DNA of 64,000 bases, taken from assembly GCA_017439345.1 (NCBI GenBank), contig JAFSJJ010000044.1, forward strand, positions 186,001-250,000. The letters are read 5' to 3'. This document shows, piece by piece, positions 49,718 to 57,264 of the stretch; the stretch's first letter is position 1, and the number at the start of each line of letters is the position of its first letter. Origin of the DNA: Synergistaceae bacterium (GTDB lineage: Bacteria; Synergistota; Synergistia; Synergistales; Aminobacteriaceae). The notes beneath the pieces are model-generated. The model did not search any database and was not told the origin of the DNA. It saw only the letters and a program-made list of their open reading frames with translations. The translations under genes were made by a program, and so were the position numbers.

Positions 49718-50983
49718 ATGAAAATCAACGGAGGAATCCCCCTCAAAGGCACGATAAAGACTCAGGGTGCGAAAAATGCTGCTCTCCCGGTAATGGCTGT
49801 AGCGTTATTGCTTAAGGGGCAGACTCTGACTCTTGATAATGTCCCGGACTTATATGATATAAATACTATGATAGAGTTATTGAAGACTCTTGGCGTTGAA
49901 ATCGAGATTAAACGGGATTCAAAAACTTCACAGGTAATATTCAACACTCCCGAAGAATTAAAATGGGAAGCTCCTGACTCACTCGTTCGCAAAATGAGAG
50001 CTTCGAGCCTTGTACTTGGCCCGTTGTTAGCTAACTGCGGTCGAGTCTCTCTGCCTTTACCCGGAGGCTGTTCAATCGGAAGCAGACCAATTGACTTGCA
50101 CTTGAAAGGCTTGAAGCAAATGGGAGCAGAGATCGAGATTCAAAATGGTGTAGTTCATGCTCATGTCAAAGGCAAATTACGAGGCAGGCGCATATATCTT
50201 GATTTCCCTTCTGTAGGAGCTACTGAAAATTTGATGATGGCAGCTTCGTTAGCTTCAGGCGAGACGATTATAGAAAATATAGCCCGTGAACCCGAAATAG
50301 ATAATCTTGCAGCAGTGTTAAGATGTGTCGGAGTACCCGTTGAACTCGAAGGCACAGGCGGAGTCAGAATTCGAGGCATTGAGAAGGCTCACTCAGGGCG
50401 TGAACGAGTCATACCGGACAGAATCGAAGCATGTACTTACATTCTTGCAGGTGTCATGACAGGCGGACATATAAAAGTTGAAGACGTTGTGCCGTATCAT
50501 ATTGATGCTATCCTCGCTAAGATGGAAGAAGCAGGCGCAAAGTTCGCAGTTCGTAAAAGCACAGTTGAAATTTTCCCGTCTAATAAAAGACTTCACCCTG
50601 TATCAATAAAAACTATGCCTTATCCCGGTTTCCCGACTGACTCACAGCCTCAGATGGCAGCAGCTCTTTCACTGGCAGCAGGTACAAGCACTATTGAAGA
50701 GAGCGTCTTTCAGGCAAGATTTCTCTATGCTCAGGAATTGAATCGAATGGGTGCAGATATTCAGATTTCTAGAGACGTTGCTATTATCAGGGGCGTTGAA
50801 GGTTTGCAGGGAGCTCCGGTCAAAGCTACGGACTTGAGGGCAGGTGCTGCGTTAATCATTGCGGGACTTGCTGCTGAGGGCGAGACTCGAGTCGAAGATA
50901 TGGTTCACGTCTGGAGAGGCTATGAAGCTATTGATAAAAAACTGCGTTCATTAGGTGCTCAGGTTGAACTCGTCGAACATTAA
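49718..50983 (+). CDS. murA: UDP-GlcNAc enolpyruvyl transferase MurA
   Basis: First committed step of peptidoglycan synthesis. 421 aa: GGIPLKGTIKTQGAKNAALP at the start, the catalytic-Cys loop LPGGCSIGSRPIDLHLKG, and FPTDSQPQMAA. The Cys form is fosfomycin-sensitive in known enzymes. The AAGGAG at 49683-49688 is 29 bases before the ATG, and the only candidate start between them in frame is ATC at 49700, so the true start is unclear. A TATAAT lies at 49670-49675. Confidence 0.95.
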   Translation: MKINGGIPLKGTIKTQGAKNAALPVMAVALLLKGQTLTLDNVPDLYDINTMIELLKTLGVEIEIKRDSKTSQVIFNTPEELKWEAPDSLVRKMRASSLVLGPLLANCGRVSLPLPGGCSIGSRPIDLHLKGLKQMGAEIEIQNGVVHAHVKGKLRGRRIYLDFPSVGATENLMMAASLASGETIIENIAREPEIDNLAAVLRCVGVPVELEGTGGVRIRGIEKAHSGRERVIPDRIEACTYILAGVMTGGHIKVEDVVPYHIDAILAKMEEAGAKFAVRKSTVEIFPSNKRLHPVSIKTMPYPGFPTDSQPQMAAALSLAAGTSTIEESVFQARFLYAQELNRMGADIQISRDVAIIRGVEGLQGAPVKATDLRAGAALIIAGLAAEGETRVEDMVHVWRGYEAIDKKLRSLGAQVELVEH

Positions 50984-51815
50984 TAATAATGACTCACTTA
51001 ATAAAATAGAAATAATTGCGTTCGTAGGCCCTGCAGGTACAGGCAAGAGTCATCGTGCAACCCATGTAGCTCGCCAGAACGGGACTGATATTATAATCGA
51101 TGACGGTTTATTAATCTCGCGGGGGAGAATCTTAGCCGGAAGGAGTGCGAAATCTGAGATTAACAGGTTACGTGCAATCAAGCGCGCTATATTCGAGTAT
51201 CCTGATCACAGGGACGAAGTAAAGAATTATCTTGCTAATAATCCTCCCAAGAAATTAATGATTCTCGCTACGTCCGAAGGCATGATTCATAAAATCACGT
51301 CAAGGCTTGGGCTTAATGATCCGTCGAAGATAATAAATATTGCAGATATTTCGAGTCCCGGTGAAATCGAAGCAGCCCTAAGAGAACGCCACGAAAAGAA
51401 ACAGCATGTTGTACCGGTAGCACGAGCTCAGATAGAACATAATTTTGCAGGTAAGTTAGTCAGTCAGATTCGAGCATTTTTCTCTAAAGGACGAGATAAA
51501 GACGAGTCAAGCAATACGATAGTCAAGCCACTGTTCAGCTTCAACGGCAAAGTTACGATTGGAACTGAAGCAATATTAGCAATGTGCAGAAAGCTGCTCG
51601 AACTCCGCAATCACGTCAAGAAGATTCGCAGCATAGAATTTGAAACGTTCGATGACAAGATAGAGCTTAATATCGAAATTGATTTAACACTTGCAAATCA
51701 TAGCGCATTATCTATAGCAAGGACTTTACAGCGCAAAATCAGAATGGGACTGAGCTACTTTACAGGTATGGACGTAAGGCAAGTAAATATTAGAGTCAAC
51801 GAGATATTTTTATAA
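50964..51815 (+). CDS. P-loop protein with Asp23-like C-terminal domain
   Basis: About 283 aa. N-terminal P-loop GPAGTGKS near residue 22 with a later LMILATSEGM strand (ATP-binding core without a clear Walker B acid). After a basic linker, the last 95 residues read like an Asp23/DUF322 domain: GKVTIGTEAILAMCRKLL, KIELNIEIDL, IARTLQRKIRMGLSYFTG and VRQVNIRVNEI. Start chosen at TTG 50964, 6 bases after GGTG and inside the murA end. I know no named family with this pair of domains. The context is cell-envelope synthesis. Confidence 0.75.
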   Translation: MNSSNINNNDSLNKIEIIAFVGPAGTGKSHRATHVARQNGTDIIIDDGLLISRGRILAGRSAKSEINRLRAIKRAIFEYPDHRDEVKNYLANNPPKKLMILATSEGMIHKITSRLGLNDPSKIINIADISSPGEIEAALRERHEKKQHVVPVARAQIEHNFAGKLVSQIRAFFSKGRDKDESSNTIVKPLFSFNGKVTIGTEAILAMCRKLLELRNHVKKIRSIEFETFDDKIELNIEIDLTLANHSALSIARTLQRKIRMGLSYFTGMDVRQVNIRVNEIFL

Positions 51816-51824
51816 TTTATAATC

Positions 51825-52424
51825 ATGAATATTAACATAACTTCAGCATGGAACTTACTCAAGAGTCAAATAGAAGCCTGTAGGAAGTGCGATCTCTGTA
51901 GAACGAGAAATAATATAGTCATTGGTGACGGGCCTGTAGAACACTGCAAGTGCATCATAATCGGTGAAGCCCCCGGCGAAGAAGAAGATTTATCAGGTAA
52001 ACCCTTCGTAGGTCCAGCAGGGAAACTCTTAACAAAAATTCTTATGAACGGTGCAGGTATCGATAGAAAGACTCTCTACATAACAAACGCTGTGAAGTGC
52101 AGACCCCCGGGCAATGATAATCCTACGAATAAGCAGCTCATAGCATGTAATGATTTTCTCGAAGCCCAGTTGTTATTATTGCAGCCTTCTATAATCGTAA
52201 CTCTTGGCAATGTCCCTACAAAGTGGCTCTTGAAGACCAGCACGGGCATAAGTTCTCTTCGCGGCAAGTGGCAGAAGTGGCGGGGATTAGATTTACTGCC
52301 TATGTTTCACCCAAGCTATTTGCTAAGACAGAGTGGTGAAGCTGAAAAAAGAGTCAAGCAAATGACATGGGACGATGTAAAAGCACTTAAAGCTAAACTT
52401 GATGAATTAAATAAATTAAATTAA
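51825..52424 (+). CDS. Family 4 uracil-DNA glycosylase
   Basis: A 199-residue Fe-S uracil-DNA glycosylase (UdgA-like). Motif GEAPGEEEDLSGKPFVGPAGKLL is the family-4 catalytic region, MFHPSYLLR the second motif, and cysteines in CRKCDLC, KCRPPGN and ACNDF serve a [4Fe-4S] cluster. It removes uracil from DNA, complementing the dUTPase at 62825. It begins 9 bases after the P-loop/Asp23 gene. Confidence 0.92.
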   Translation: MNINITSAWNLLKSQIEACRKCDLCRTRNNIVIGDGPVEHCKCIIIGEAPGEEEDLSGKPFVGPAGKLLTKILMNGAGIDRKTLYITNAVKCRPPGNDNPTNKQLIACNDFLEAQLLLLQPSIIVTLGNVPTKWLLKTSTGISSLRGKWQKWRGLDLLPMFHPSYLLRQSGEAEKRVKQMTWDDVKALKAKLDELNKLN

Positions 52425-52439
52425 GGAGTGAACAAAATT

Positions 52440-53138
52440 TTGACTGAAAAAAAAATTCCGACTCATCTTGCTATAATTCTTGACGGCAACGGACGCTGGG
52501 CCAAGAAGCGAAATCTGCCAAGACTAATGGGACATCGTGCAGGATTGCGAAAACTTGAAGACATGGTGAGACTCGTTAAGCGTGAAGGAATCCGCTATTT
52601 CTCGGTGTATGCTTTCTCAACTGAAAATTGGAATCGTCCTCAAATGGAAGTTACGGGATTAATGAGCTTGTTTCGTTATTATATACGCAGGAAAGTTGAC
52701 GAGATTAAATCAGAAGGCGCGCGTATAAGATTCTGCGGACGTAAAGACAGACTCCCCGAAGATTTATTAGCTCAAATGAAGTGGGCTGAAGATTACACTA
52801 AGGACGAGAAAATTTTAGATTTCATTCTTTGCATTAACTACGGAGGCAGGGCAGAGATCATTGACGCTGTAAACAAGTTAATTGCAGAGAATCCACAGAC
52901 TCCAGTTACAGAGCAGGACTTGAGAAAACATTTTTATTTACCGGACGTGCCTGACCCTGACTTGATAATCAGAACCAGCGGTGAATTAAGACTCAGCAAC
53001 TTTTGGCTATGGGAGAGTGCCTACAGCGAGTATTATTTCACTGATATTCACTGGCCGGATTTTGACGAGGCAGAATTAAAACGCGCATTAGAAAATTATG
53101 CAGGGAGGGAGAGGCGTTATGGCGGTCTTAAAAGCTGA
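52440..53138 (+). CDS. uppS: Undecaprenyl diphosphate synthase UppS
   Basis: cis-Prenyltransferase making the C55 lipid carrier. About 232 aa: HLAIILDGNGRWAKKRNLPR (catalytic Asp), GHRAGLRKLEDM, YAFSTENWNRP, and RTSGELRLSNFWLWESAYSE. TTG at 52440 sits nine bases after AAGGAGTG; the GTG at 52428 is part of that ribosome binding site. First of uppS-cdsA-dxr, a standard lipid and isoprenoid gene set; its product carries intermediates of MurA's pathway and WecA. Confidence 0.95.
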   Translation: MTEKKIPTHLAIILDGNGRWAKKRNLPRLMGHRAGLRKLEDMVRLVKREGIRYFSVYAFSTENWNRPQMEVTGLMSLFRYYIRRKVDEIKSEGARIRFCGRKDRLPEDLLAQMKWAEDYTKDEKILDFILCINYGGRAEIIDAVNKLIAENPQTPVTEQDLRKHFYLPDVPDPDLIIRTSGELRLSNFWLWESAYSEYYFTDIHWPDFDEAELKRALENYAGRERRYGGLKS

Positions 53139-53958
53139 TGTTCAAGAGTTAAGACTGCGGACGTTCAGCAGTGTAATAATCGTATTAATCGTAATAGGCA
53201 GCATTCACATGGGGGGCTTGATCTGGCAAATTGCAGCTTCACTCATAGCTCTTATTTCACTTGCAGAGTATTACAGGTTAATAGGCAAAATCGAAGGCAG
53301 AAGGCTTTCACCAGGTATAGGCTATATATTCTCGTTGATATTCTTAATTGCAGCGACAAGGGAATATCCTCAGCCGATAATATTAGCTATGATTTTATCA
53401 CTTGCAGTGTTTTCGGCGTTCGTTATTGAAGTCTTCAGAAAGCAAATGTCGAGGGGAGCAGCAAGTTACGCGATTATCAATGCTGGAGGCGTAATTTCAG
53501 GAATTTTATATATCACTATTCCTTGGACATGTATGATTATGCTTCGTGATTACATGCTCGGCCGTCAAATGCTGTTCACGTTATTCATGTGTACATGGGG
53601 CTGTGATGTCGGAGCATATATAGGCGGCAAGTTATTCGGAAGGACAAAATTATGCGTCCATGTCAGTCCCGGCAAGACAGTTCAAGGCTTCGTTGCAGGA
53701 ATAATAGGAAGTCTGATACTCAATGCGTGTGCAATATATTCATTCAGTCTGCCTACGTATCCAATTATATTAATAGGCTTTATATGCGGAATTGCAGGCC
53801 AAGTCGGAGACCTCGCAGAGTCTTTAATCAAGCGTGAAGCAGGCCAGAAGGATTCAGGTACGTTGATTCCCGGTCACGGCGGAATGCTGGACAGGTTCGA
53901 CAGTATATTATTTAATGCGTTATTAACGTATTTATTCTTAAGGATAATATTATCATGA
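53119..53958 (+). CDS. cdsA: Phosphatidate cytidylyltransferase CdsA
   Basis: Makes CDP-diacylglycerol. About 279 aa, some seven helices, with the C-terminal signature SLIKREAGQKDSGTLIPGHG, GMLDRFDS. I start at ATG 53119, behind GGAGGGAGAGG; it overlaps the uppS end by 20 bases. Its TGA overlaps the dxr ATG. Confidence 0.94.
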   Translation: MAVLKADVQELRLRTFSSVIIVLIVIGSIHMGGLIWQIAASLIALISLAEYYRLIGKIEGRRLSPGIGYIFSLIFLIAATREYPQPIILAMILSLAVFSAFVIEVFRKQMSRGAASYAIINAGGVISGILYITIPWTCMIMLRDYMLGRQMLFTLFMCTWGCDVGAYIGGKLFGRTKLCVHVSPGKTVQGFVAGIIGSLILNACAIYSFSLPTYPIILIGFICGIAGQVGDLAESLIKREAGQKDSGTLIPGHGGMLDRFDSILFNALLTYLFLRIILS

Positions 53959-55067
53959 TAAATTTAGGTGTAATCGGAGCAACCGGAAGCGTTGGCAGTT
54001 CTGTAATGTCAGTGTGTGAAGCGTGGCCGGATAAAATTTGCGTTAAGGCATTGGCGGCTAATAAGTGTTCGAGAAAATTAATGCAGCTCGCGGAGAAATT
54101 CAGAGTAAATAAAATCTTTGCTTATGAACAGTCAGGCTCAGAAGGTCTTGAAGAGTTAGCTCTTGATCCTGAAATTGATCATGTCGTATTCTCGTCATCA
54201 GGAACAGCAGCGATTAAAGCGTTATGCAAAGCCCTTGAAGCCGGTAAGACTATTTCACTTGCGAATAAAGAAAGCATTGTCGTAGCAGGTAAATGGGTCA
54301 TGCCGTTAATAAAGCATTCTGAGCAGTTACGACCCGTTGACAGTGAACATAATGCGATATGGCAGTGTCTTCACGGTGAAAATAAATCTTTCGTCAATAA
54401 AATATTTCTCACAGCGTCAGGAGGCCCTTTCAGAAATTTTAGTTACGAGCAGTTAAAGACAGTAACTCCTCAAATGGCGTTAAATCATCCTGTCTGGAAC
54501 ATGGGAGCAAAGATTACTATTGACAGTGCGACTCTCATGAATAAGGGCATAGAGTTAATCGAAGCAATGTTTTTGTTTGGCCTCGAGCCTTCTCAAGTTG
54601 ACGCGTTGATTTCACCAGGCTCGTTCGTTCATGGTCTAATAGAGTTCGCTGACGGAAGCGTTAAGATGTTAGCTGCTGAACCTGATATGAAGCTGCCTGC
54701 CGCATCGTGTATATTCTGGCCTGAAAGATTTTTCCCGTCGCCTGAATTCAAGAAGCCTGTATATAATCTTCATGATATTAAGTTCGAGTTCATTGACACC
54801 CAAAGATTCCCAGCTGTGAGAATAGCGCGTGAAGTCATGAAAGTTAAAGGAGCTGCACCGGCTGTCTTAGTCGGAGCTGACGAGGTCGCAGTGAATTTAT
54901 TTCTTGAAGGCAGGATTTCTTTCACAGGAATTAGCGCACTCGTTGAGGAGACGTTAAACTCATGTGATCTGAGTGAGCCTAAGAGTCTTGATGAAGCCCT
55001 TGAGTGTCTTGATCATGCCAGAAGTAAAGCGCGTGAACTTGCAGGTAAAATAAAATCCCTCTCGTGA
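53955..55067 (+). CDS. dxr: DXP reductoisomerase Dxr
   Basis: Second step of the MEP pathway (DXP to MEP with NADPH), matching ispH at 17076. 370 aa: GATGSVGSSV nucleotide site, LANKESIVVAGKWVM, metal-binding PVDSEHNAIWQCL, ASGGPFR and NHPVWNMGAKITIDSATLMN. The ATGA overlap with cdsA places it in that operon. The terminator stem begins inside its last codons. Confidence 0.96.
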   Translation: MINLGVIGATGSVGSSVMSVCEAWPDKICVKALAANKCSRKLMQLAEKFRVNKIFAYEQSGSEGLEELALDPEIDHVVFSSSGTAAIKALCKALEAGKTISLANKESIVVAGKWVMPLIKHSEQLRPVDSEHNAIWQCLHGENKSFVNKIFLTASGGPFRNFSYEQLKTVTPQMALNHPVWNMGAKITIDSATLMNKGIELIEAMFLFGLEPSQVDALISPGSFVHGLIEFADGSVKMLAAEPDMKLPAASCIFWPERFFPSPEFKKPVYNLHDIKFEFIDTQRFPAVRIAREVMKVKGAAPAVLVGADEVAVNLFLEGRISFTGISALVEETLNSCDLSEPKSLDEALECLDHARSKARELAGKIKSLS

Positions 55068-55081
55068 GTTTACCGGGAGGG
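55057..55081. terminator. Convergent terminator dxr / glycosyltransferase
   Basis: CCCTCTCG (55057-55064) pairs with CGGGAGGG (55074-55081), one G.U. On the minus strand ATTTTATTTT follows; on the plus strand the T-run is weak. The stem includes the last dxr codons and stop. Confidence 0.75.
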
Positions 55082-55093
55082 CTGACACTTTGT

Positions 55094-56098
55094 TTACTGT
55101 TTAATATATGGCTTAAATAGACTCCTGAACAGAACGAGCAAAAGTTTTATTACACGCAATTTATTTTTGAATCTCCTTGAGTGCAGCAATTTCGTCACTG
55201 TCGGCCAAAGATATTTATTAATTTCCTGTCTGAACTGTAAGTAATTTATTTTCTTGAGTGCGTTGATAATAAGAGAATATAATGAATGTAACAGAACATG
55301 TTCTGCAAGATCCGGCCTGCCTATGCTGAGTAAATAGTTATAGCGGTCTTCAAAAGCATACATGTGGCCTTGAAATGATTTTATGTTAAAGAAGCTGTTT
55401 AATACGTGTCCCATAATACTTTCACTGTGCAATAAACGCAAATATAATTTCTTGTCTGATGTTACGACTCGTCTGCATGAGCCTGCTGCGTGATGTATAG
55501 TAAATTGATCTTCGTGAATGAAGCCTTCAGGGAATCTTAATTCACTGAACAAAGCTGCTTTGTATAATTTGTTCACAGGATTTATATAACTGCCTGGTGC
55601 TGAGAATACAATTTTTCCGAGCATCTCTTCTCCTGAAAGTGTTTCGTTATGCATTAAAGGAAATTTTATCTCTCTGCCTTTTTCGTCAAATCTGTAAAAT
55701 TCGCATGTCGTCATATCTGCATCGTGTTCTGTCATTAAGTTATGTAAATAATCGTAATATTCGGGAGCTATAGAATCATCACTGTCAATAAAGCCCACGA
55801 ATTCACCGCTCATTATGTCGAGTCCTGCATTCCTTGCTGAAGATAGGCCGCCGTTCTGTTTGTGAATAACTTTAACGCGCGAGTCCTTCTCTGCCCATGA
55901 GTCACACATTGCCGGGCTGTCGTCAGTTGAGCCGTCATCAATGAGAATTATTTCAAGATTTGAGTACGTCTGATTAATTATACTTGTTATGCATTTGTCT
56001 AAATATTTCGCTGTGTTGTAAACCGGAACTATTACGGATATTAAAGGCTTGCTGTCGTCTGAGGCGTTAGTGTTCACTTTCAAAGAGTCCTTTCGCAT
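55094..56098 (-). CDS. Family 2 glycosyltransferase
   Basis: A 334-residue GT2 enzyme: LISVIVPVYNTAKYLDKCI, IDDGSTDDSPAMCDSWA, LSSARNAGLDIMSGEFVGFIDSDDS (DxD) and IHEDQFTIHHAAG. Likely adds a sugar to a surface glycan. It ends in a region with no clear membrane helix. The ATG at 56098 has no strong binding site; the GTG eight codons in, behind AAAGGAC, is an alternative. It stands alone on the minus strand. Confidence 0.88.
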   Translation of the reverse strand: MRKDSLKVNTNASDDSKPLISVIVPVYNTAKYLDKCITSIINQTYSNLEIILIDDGSTDDSPAMCDSWAEKDSRVKVIHKQNGGLSSARNAGLDIMSGEFVGFIDSDDSIAPEYYDYLHNLMTEHDADMTTCEFYRFDEKGREIKFPLMHNETLSGEEMLGKIVFSAPGSYINPVNKLYKAALFSELRFPEGFIHEDQFTIHHAAGSCRRVVTSDKKLYLRLLHSESIMGHVLNSFFNIKSFQGHMYAFEDRYNYLLSIGRPDLAEHVLLHSLYSLIINALKKINYLQFRQEINKYLWPTVTKLLHSRRFKNKLRVIKLLLVLFRSLFKPYIKQ

Positions 56099-56120
56099 AA
56101 ATTTTTATAATTCTATCACA

Positions 56121-56129
56121 TGATATAAT
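56121..56129 (+). promoter_or_regulatory. Extended -10 promoter of the FtsZ-like gene
   Basis: TGATATAAT ending at 56129, 40 bases before the start at 56169, with CAGGAGG in between. No -35 stands out. Confidence 0.5.
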
Positions 56130-56168
56130 CTGCAAAATTTTTCATATAACAACAGGAGGCTATATCTT

Positions 56169-56597
56169 ATGACGTACACTATTACTTTCAACGGCAGCAC
56201 TATATCATTCAACGCTAAATCACAGAAAGACGCTGAACTCATCAAGCGCGCAATTAATGAAGTCCTCACCATGAACGGCTTCGTTAATCTTGATGTTGAA
56301 GATGTCCAGGCAGTAACAGACGGTGCAGAATTCCTGACAGTATGCGAGGGAACAGGCGAGGGCGACAACAGAGCAGAGGACTCGGCACGCGATGCATTAA
56401 AGAATATGGACATTACGAGTGCTAAGAAAATATTGATAGCAGTCATTACAGGCACTGAAATTACTCTGACTGAAATCAGCGGTGCAGCATTCACGATAGA
56501 AGAGTCATGTTCTCCTGACGCTCAAGTTGTATGGGGTCATGCACTTGATGAGAGTGTAGGCGATAAGGTCAAAACTATATTAATCGCAGCATATTAA
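56169..56597 (+). CDS. Stand-alone FtsZ C-terminal-half protein
   Basis: A 142-residue protein that matches, by eye, the second half of FtsZ. Residues 37-51 (GFVNLDVEDVQAVTD) correspond to the FtsZ GLINLDFADVxTVM stretch, including the T7 loop NxDxxD (N40, D42, D45) that activates GTP hydrolysis in the next subunit. GEGDNRAEDSARDAL matches the NRA-E-AA-AI helix, and residues 83-142 (ILIAVITGTEITLTEI, VVWGHALDE, VKTILIAAY) follow the C-terminal sheet domain. The GTP-binding half (GGGTGTG) and the C-terminal tail peptide are absent. The first 17 residues look like a new beta hairpin. It has its own promoter and AGGAGG. Confidence 0.8.
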   Translation: MTYTITFNGSTISFNAKSQKDAELIKRAINEVLTMNGFVNLDVEDVQAVTDGAEFLTVCEGTGEGDNRAEDSARDALKNMDITSAKKILIAVITGTEITLTEISGAAFTIEESCSPDAQVVWGHALDESVGDKVKTILIAAY

Positions 56598-56601
56598 ATT
56601 T

Positions 56602-56610
56602 TGCTATAAT
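56602..56610 (+). promoter_or_regulatory. Extended -10 promoter before 56660
   Basis: TGCTATAAT ending at 56610, 50 bases before the TTG start, with the same downstream ATTCGCA as the mglB leader and AGGAGG at 56645-56650. Confidence 0.5.
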
Positions 56611-56659
56611 ATTCGCATTCCATAATTAATTTTATATAACTTTCAGGAGGCAGTTTGTT

Positions 56660-57196
56660 TTGCAGCACAAATGCAAAGTCAGTGTTATCGATATGAAATG
56701 CTTTGACGACCTTCAAGCAAAGTATTTAGCTGATCCAAAATCCGGCGTATGTCCGTTCTATCATGTAGGGGATGAATTTATTTTCGAGCGTTACGATGAG
56801 CAGGACGACTTCTGGCGGGAAGGAAACGGGACTCAGTGTGCCGAAGCATGGGACTGCATCAGCCGTTATATTTACACAGCGTTGCAGGGCGGCAGCATTA
56901 TGAGAAACTGGACTAGTGACGAACGAATCATGATAGCTTGCTGCAACGACGGAACAAGACCCGTAATATTCAAGATTGAACGCATTGATTATAAAGTATT
57001 ATACGTTAATGGTATTCGTGATGACTCTGATAATCAGAAAATAGCGGACTCTCTCAGGAAAATTAGCGGTGTCTCAGGTGTGAATATAAAGCCGAAATTT
57101 ATAGAAGTCATTCTCGATAATAAAAATATTTCGGACGAAGCATTAACCCTCGCAGCAGAGTCAGCAGGAAATTATAAAGTTACGTGCATTGATTGA
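56660..57196 (+). CDS. TIGR04076-like domain fused to HMA-like domain
   Basis: A 178-residue protein. Residues 1-110 match the small TIGR04076 family (CKVSVIDMKCFDDL, VCPFYHVGDEF, CAEAWDCISRYIYTALQGG, IACCNDGTRPVIFKIERI), whose role is unknown. The last 65 residues (KVLYVNGIRDDSDNQKIADSL, VSGVNIKPKFIEVIL) have the beta-alpha-beta pattern of heavy-metal-associated domains but lack the metal-binding CxxC. TTG start at 56660, 9 bases after AGGAGG. It follows the FtsZ-like gene by 62 bases with its own -10. Confidence 0.75.
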   Translation: MQHKCKVSVIDMKCFDDLQAKYLADPKSGVCPFYHVGDEFIFERYDEQDDFWREGNGTQCAEAWDCISRYIYTALQGGSIMRNWTSDERIMIACCNDGTRPVIFKIERIDYKVLYVNGIRDDSDNQKIADSLRKISGVSGVNIKPKFIEVILDNKNISDEALTLAAESAGNYKVTCID

Positions 57197-57264
57197 TTTA
57201 CAGGCTTGAATTCTGAATTAAAATCAGATTCGCAAATATATTTTATTCAGGAGGTTTCATTATC

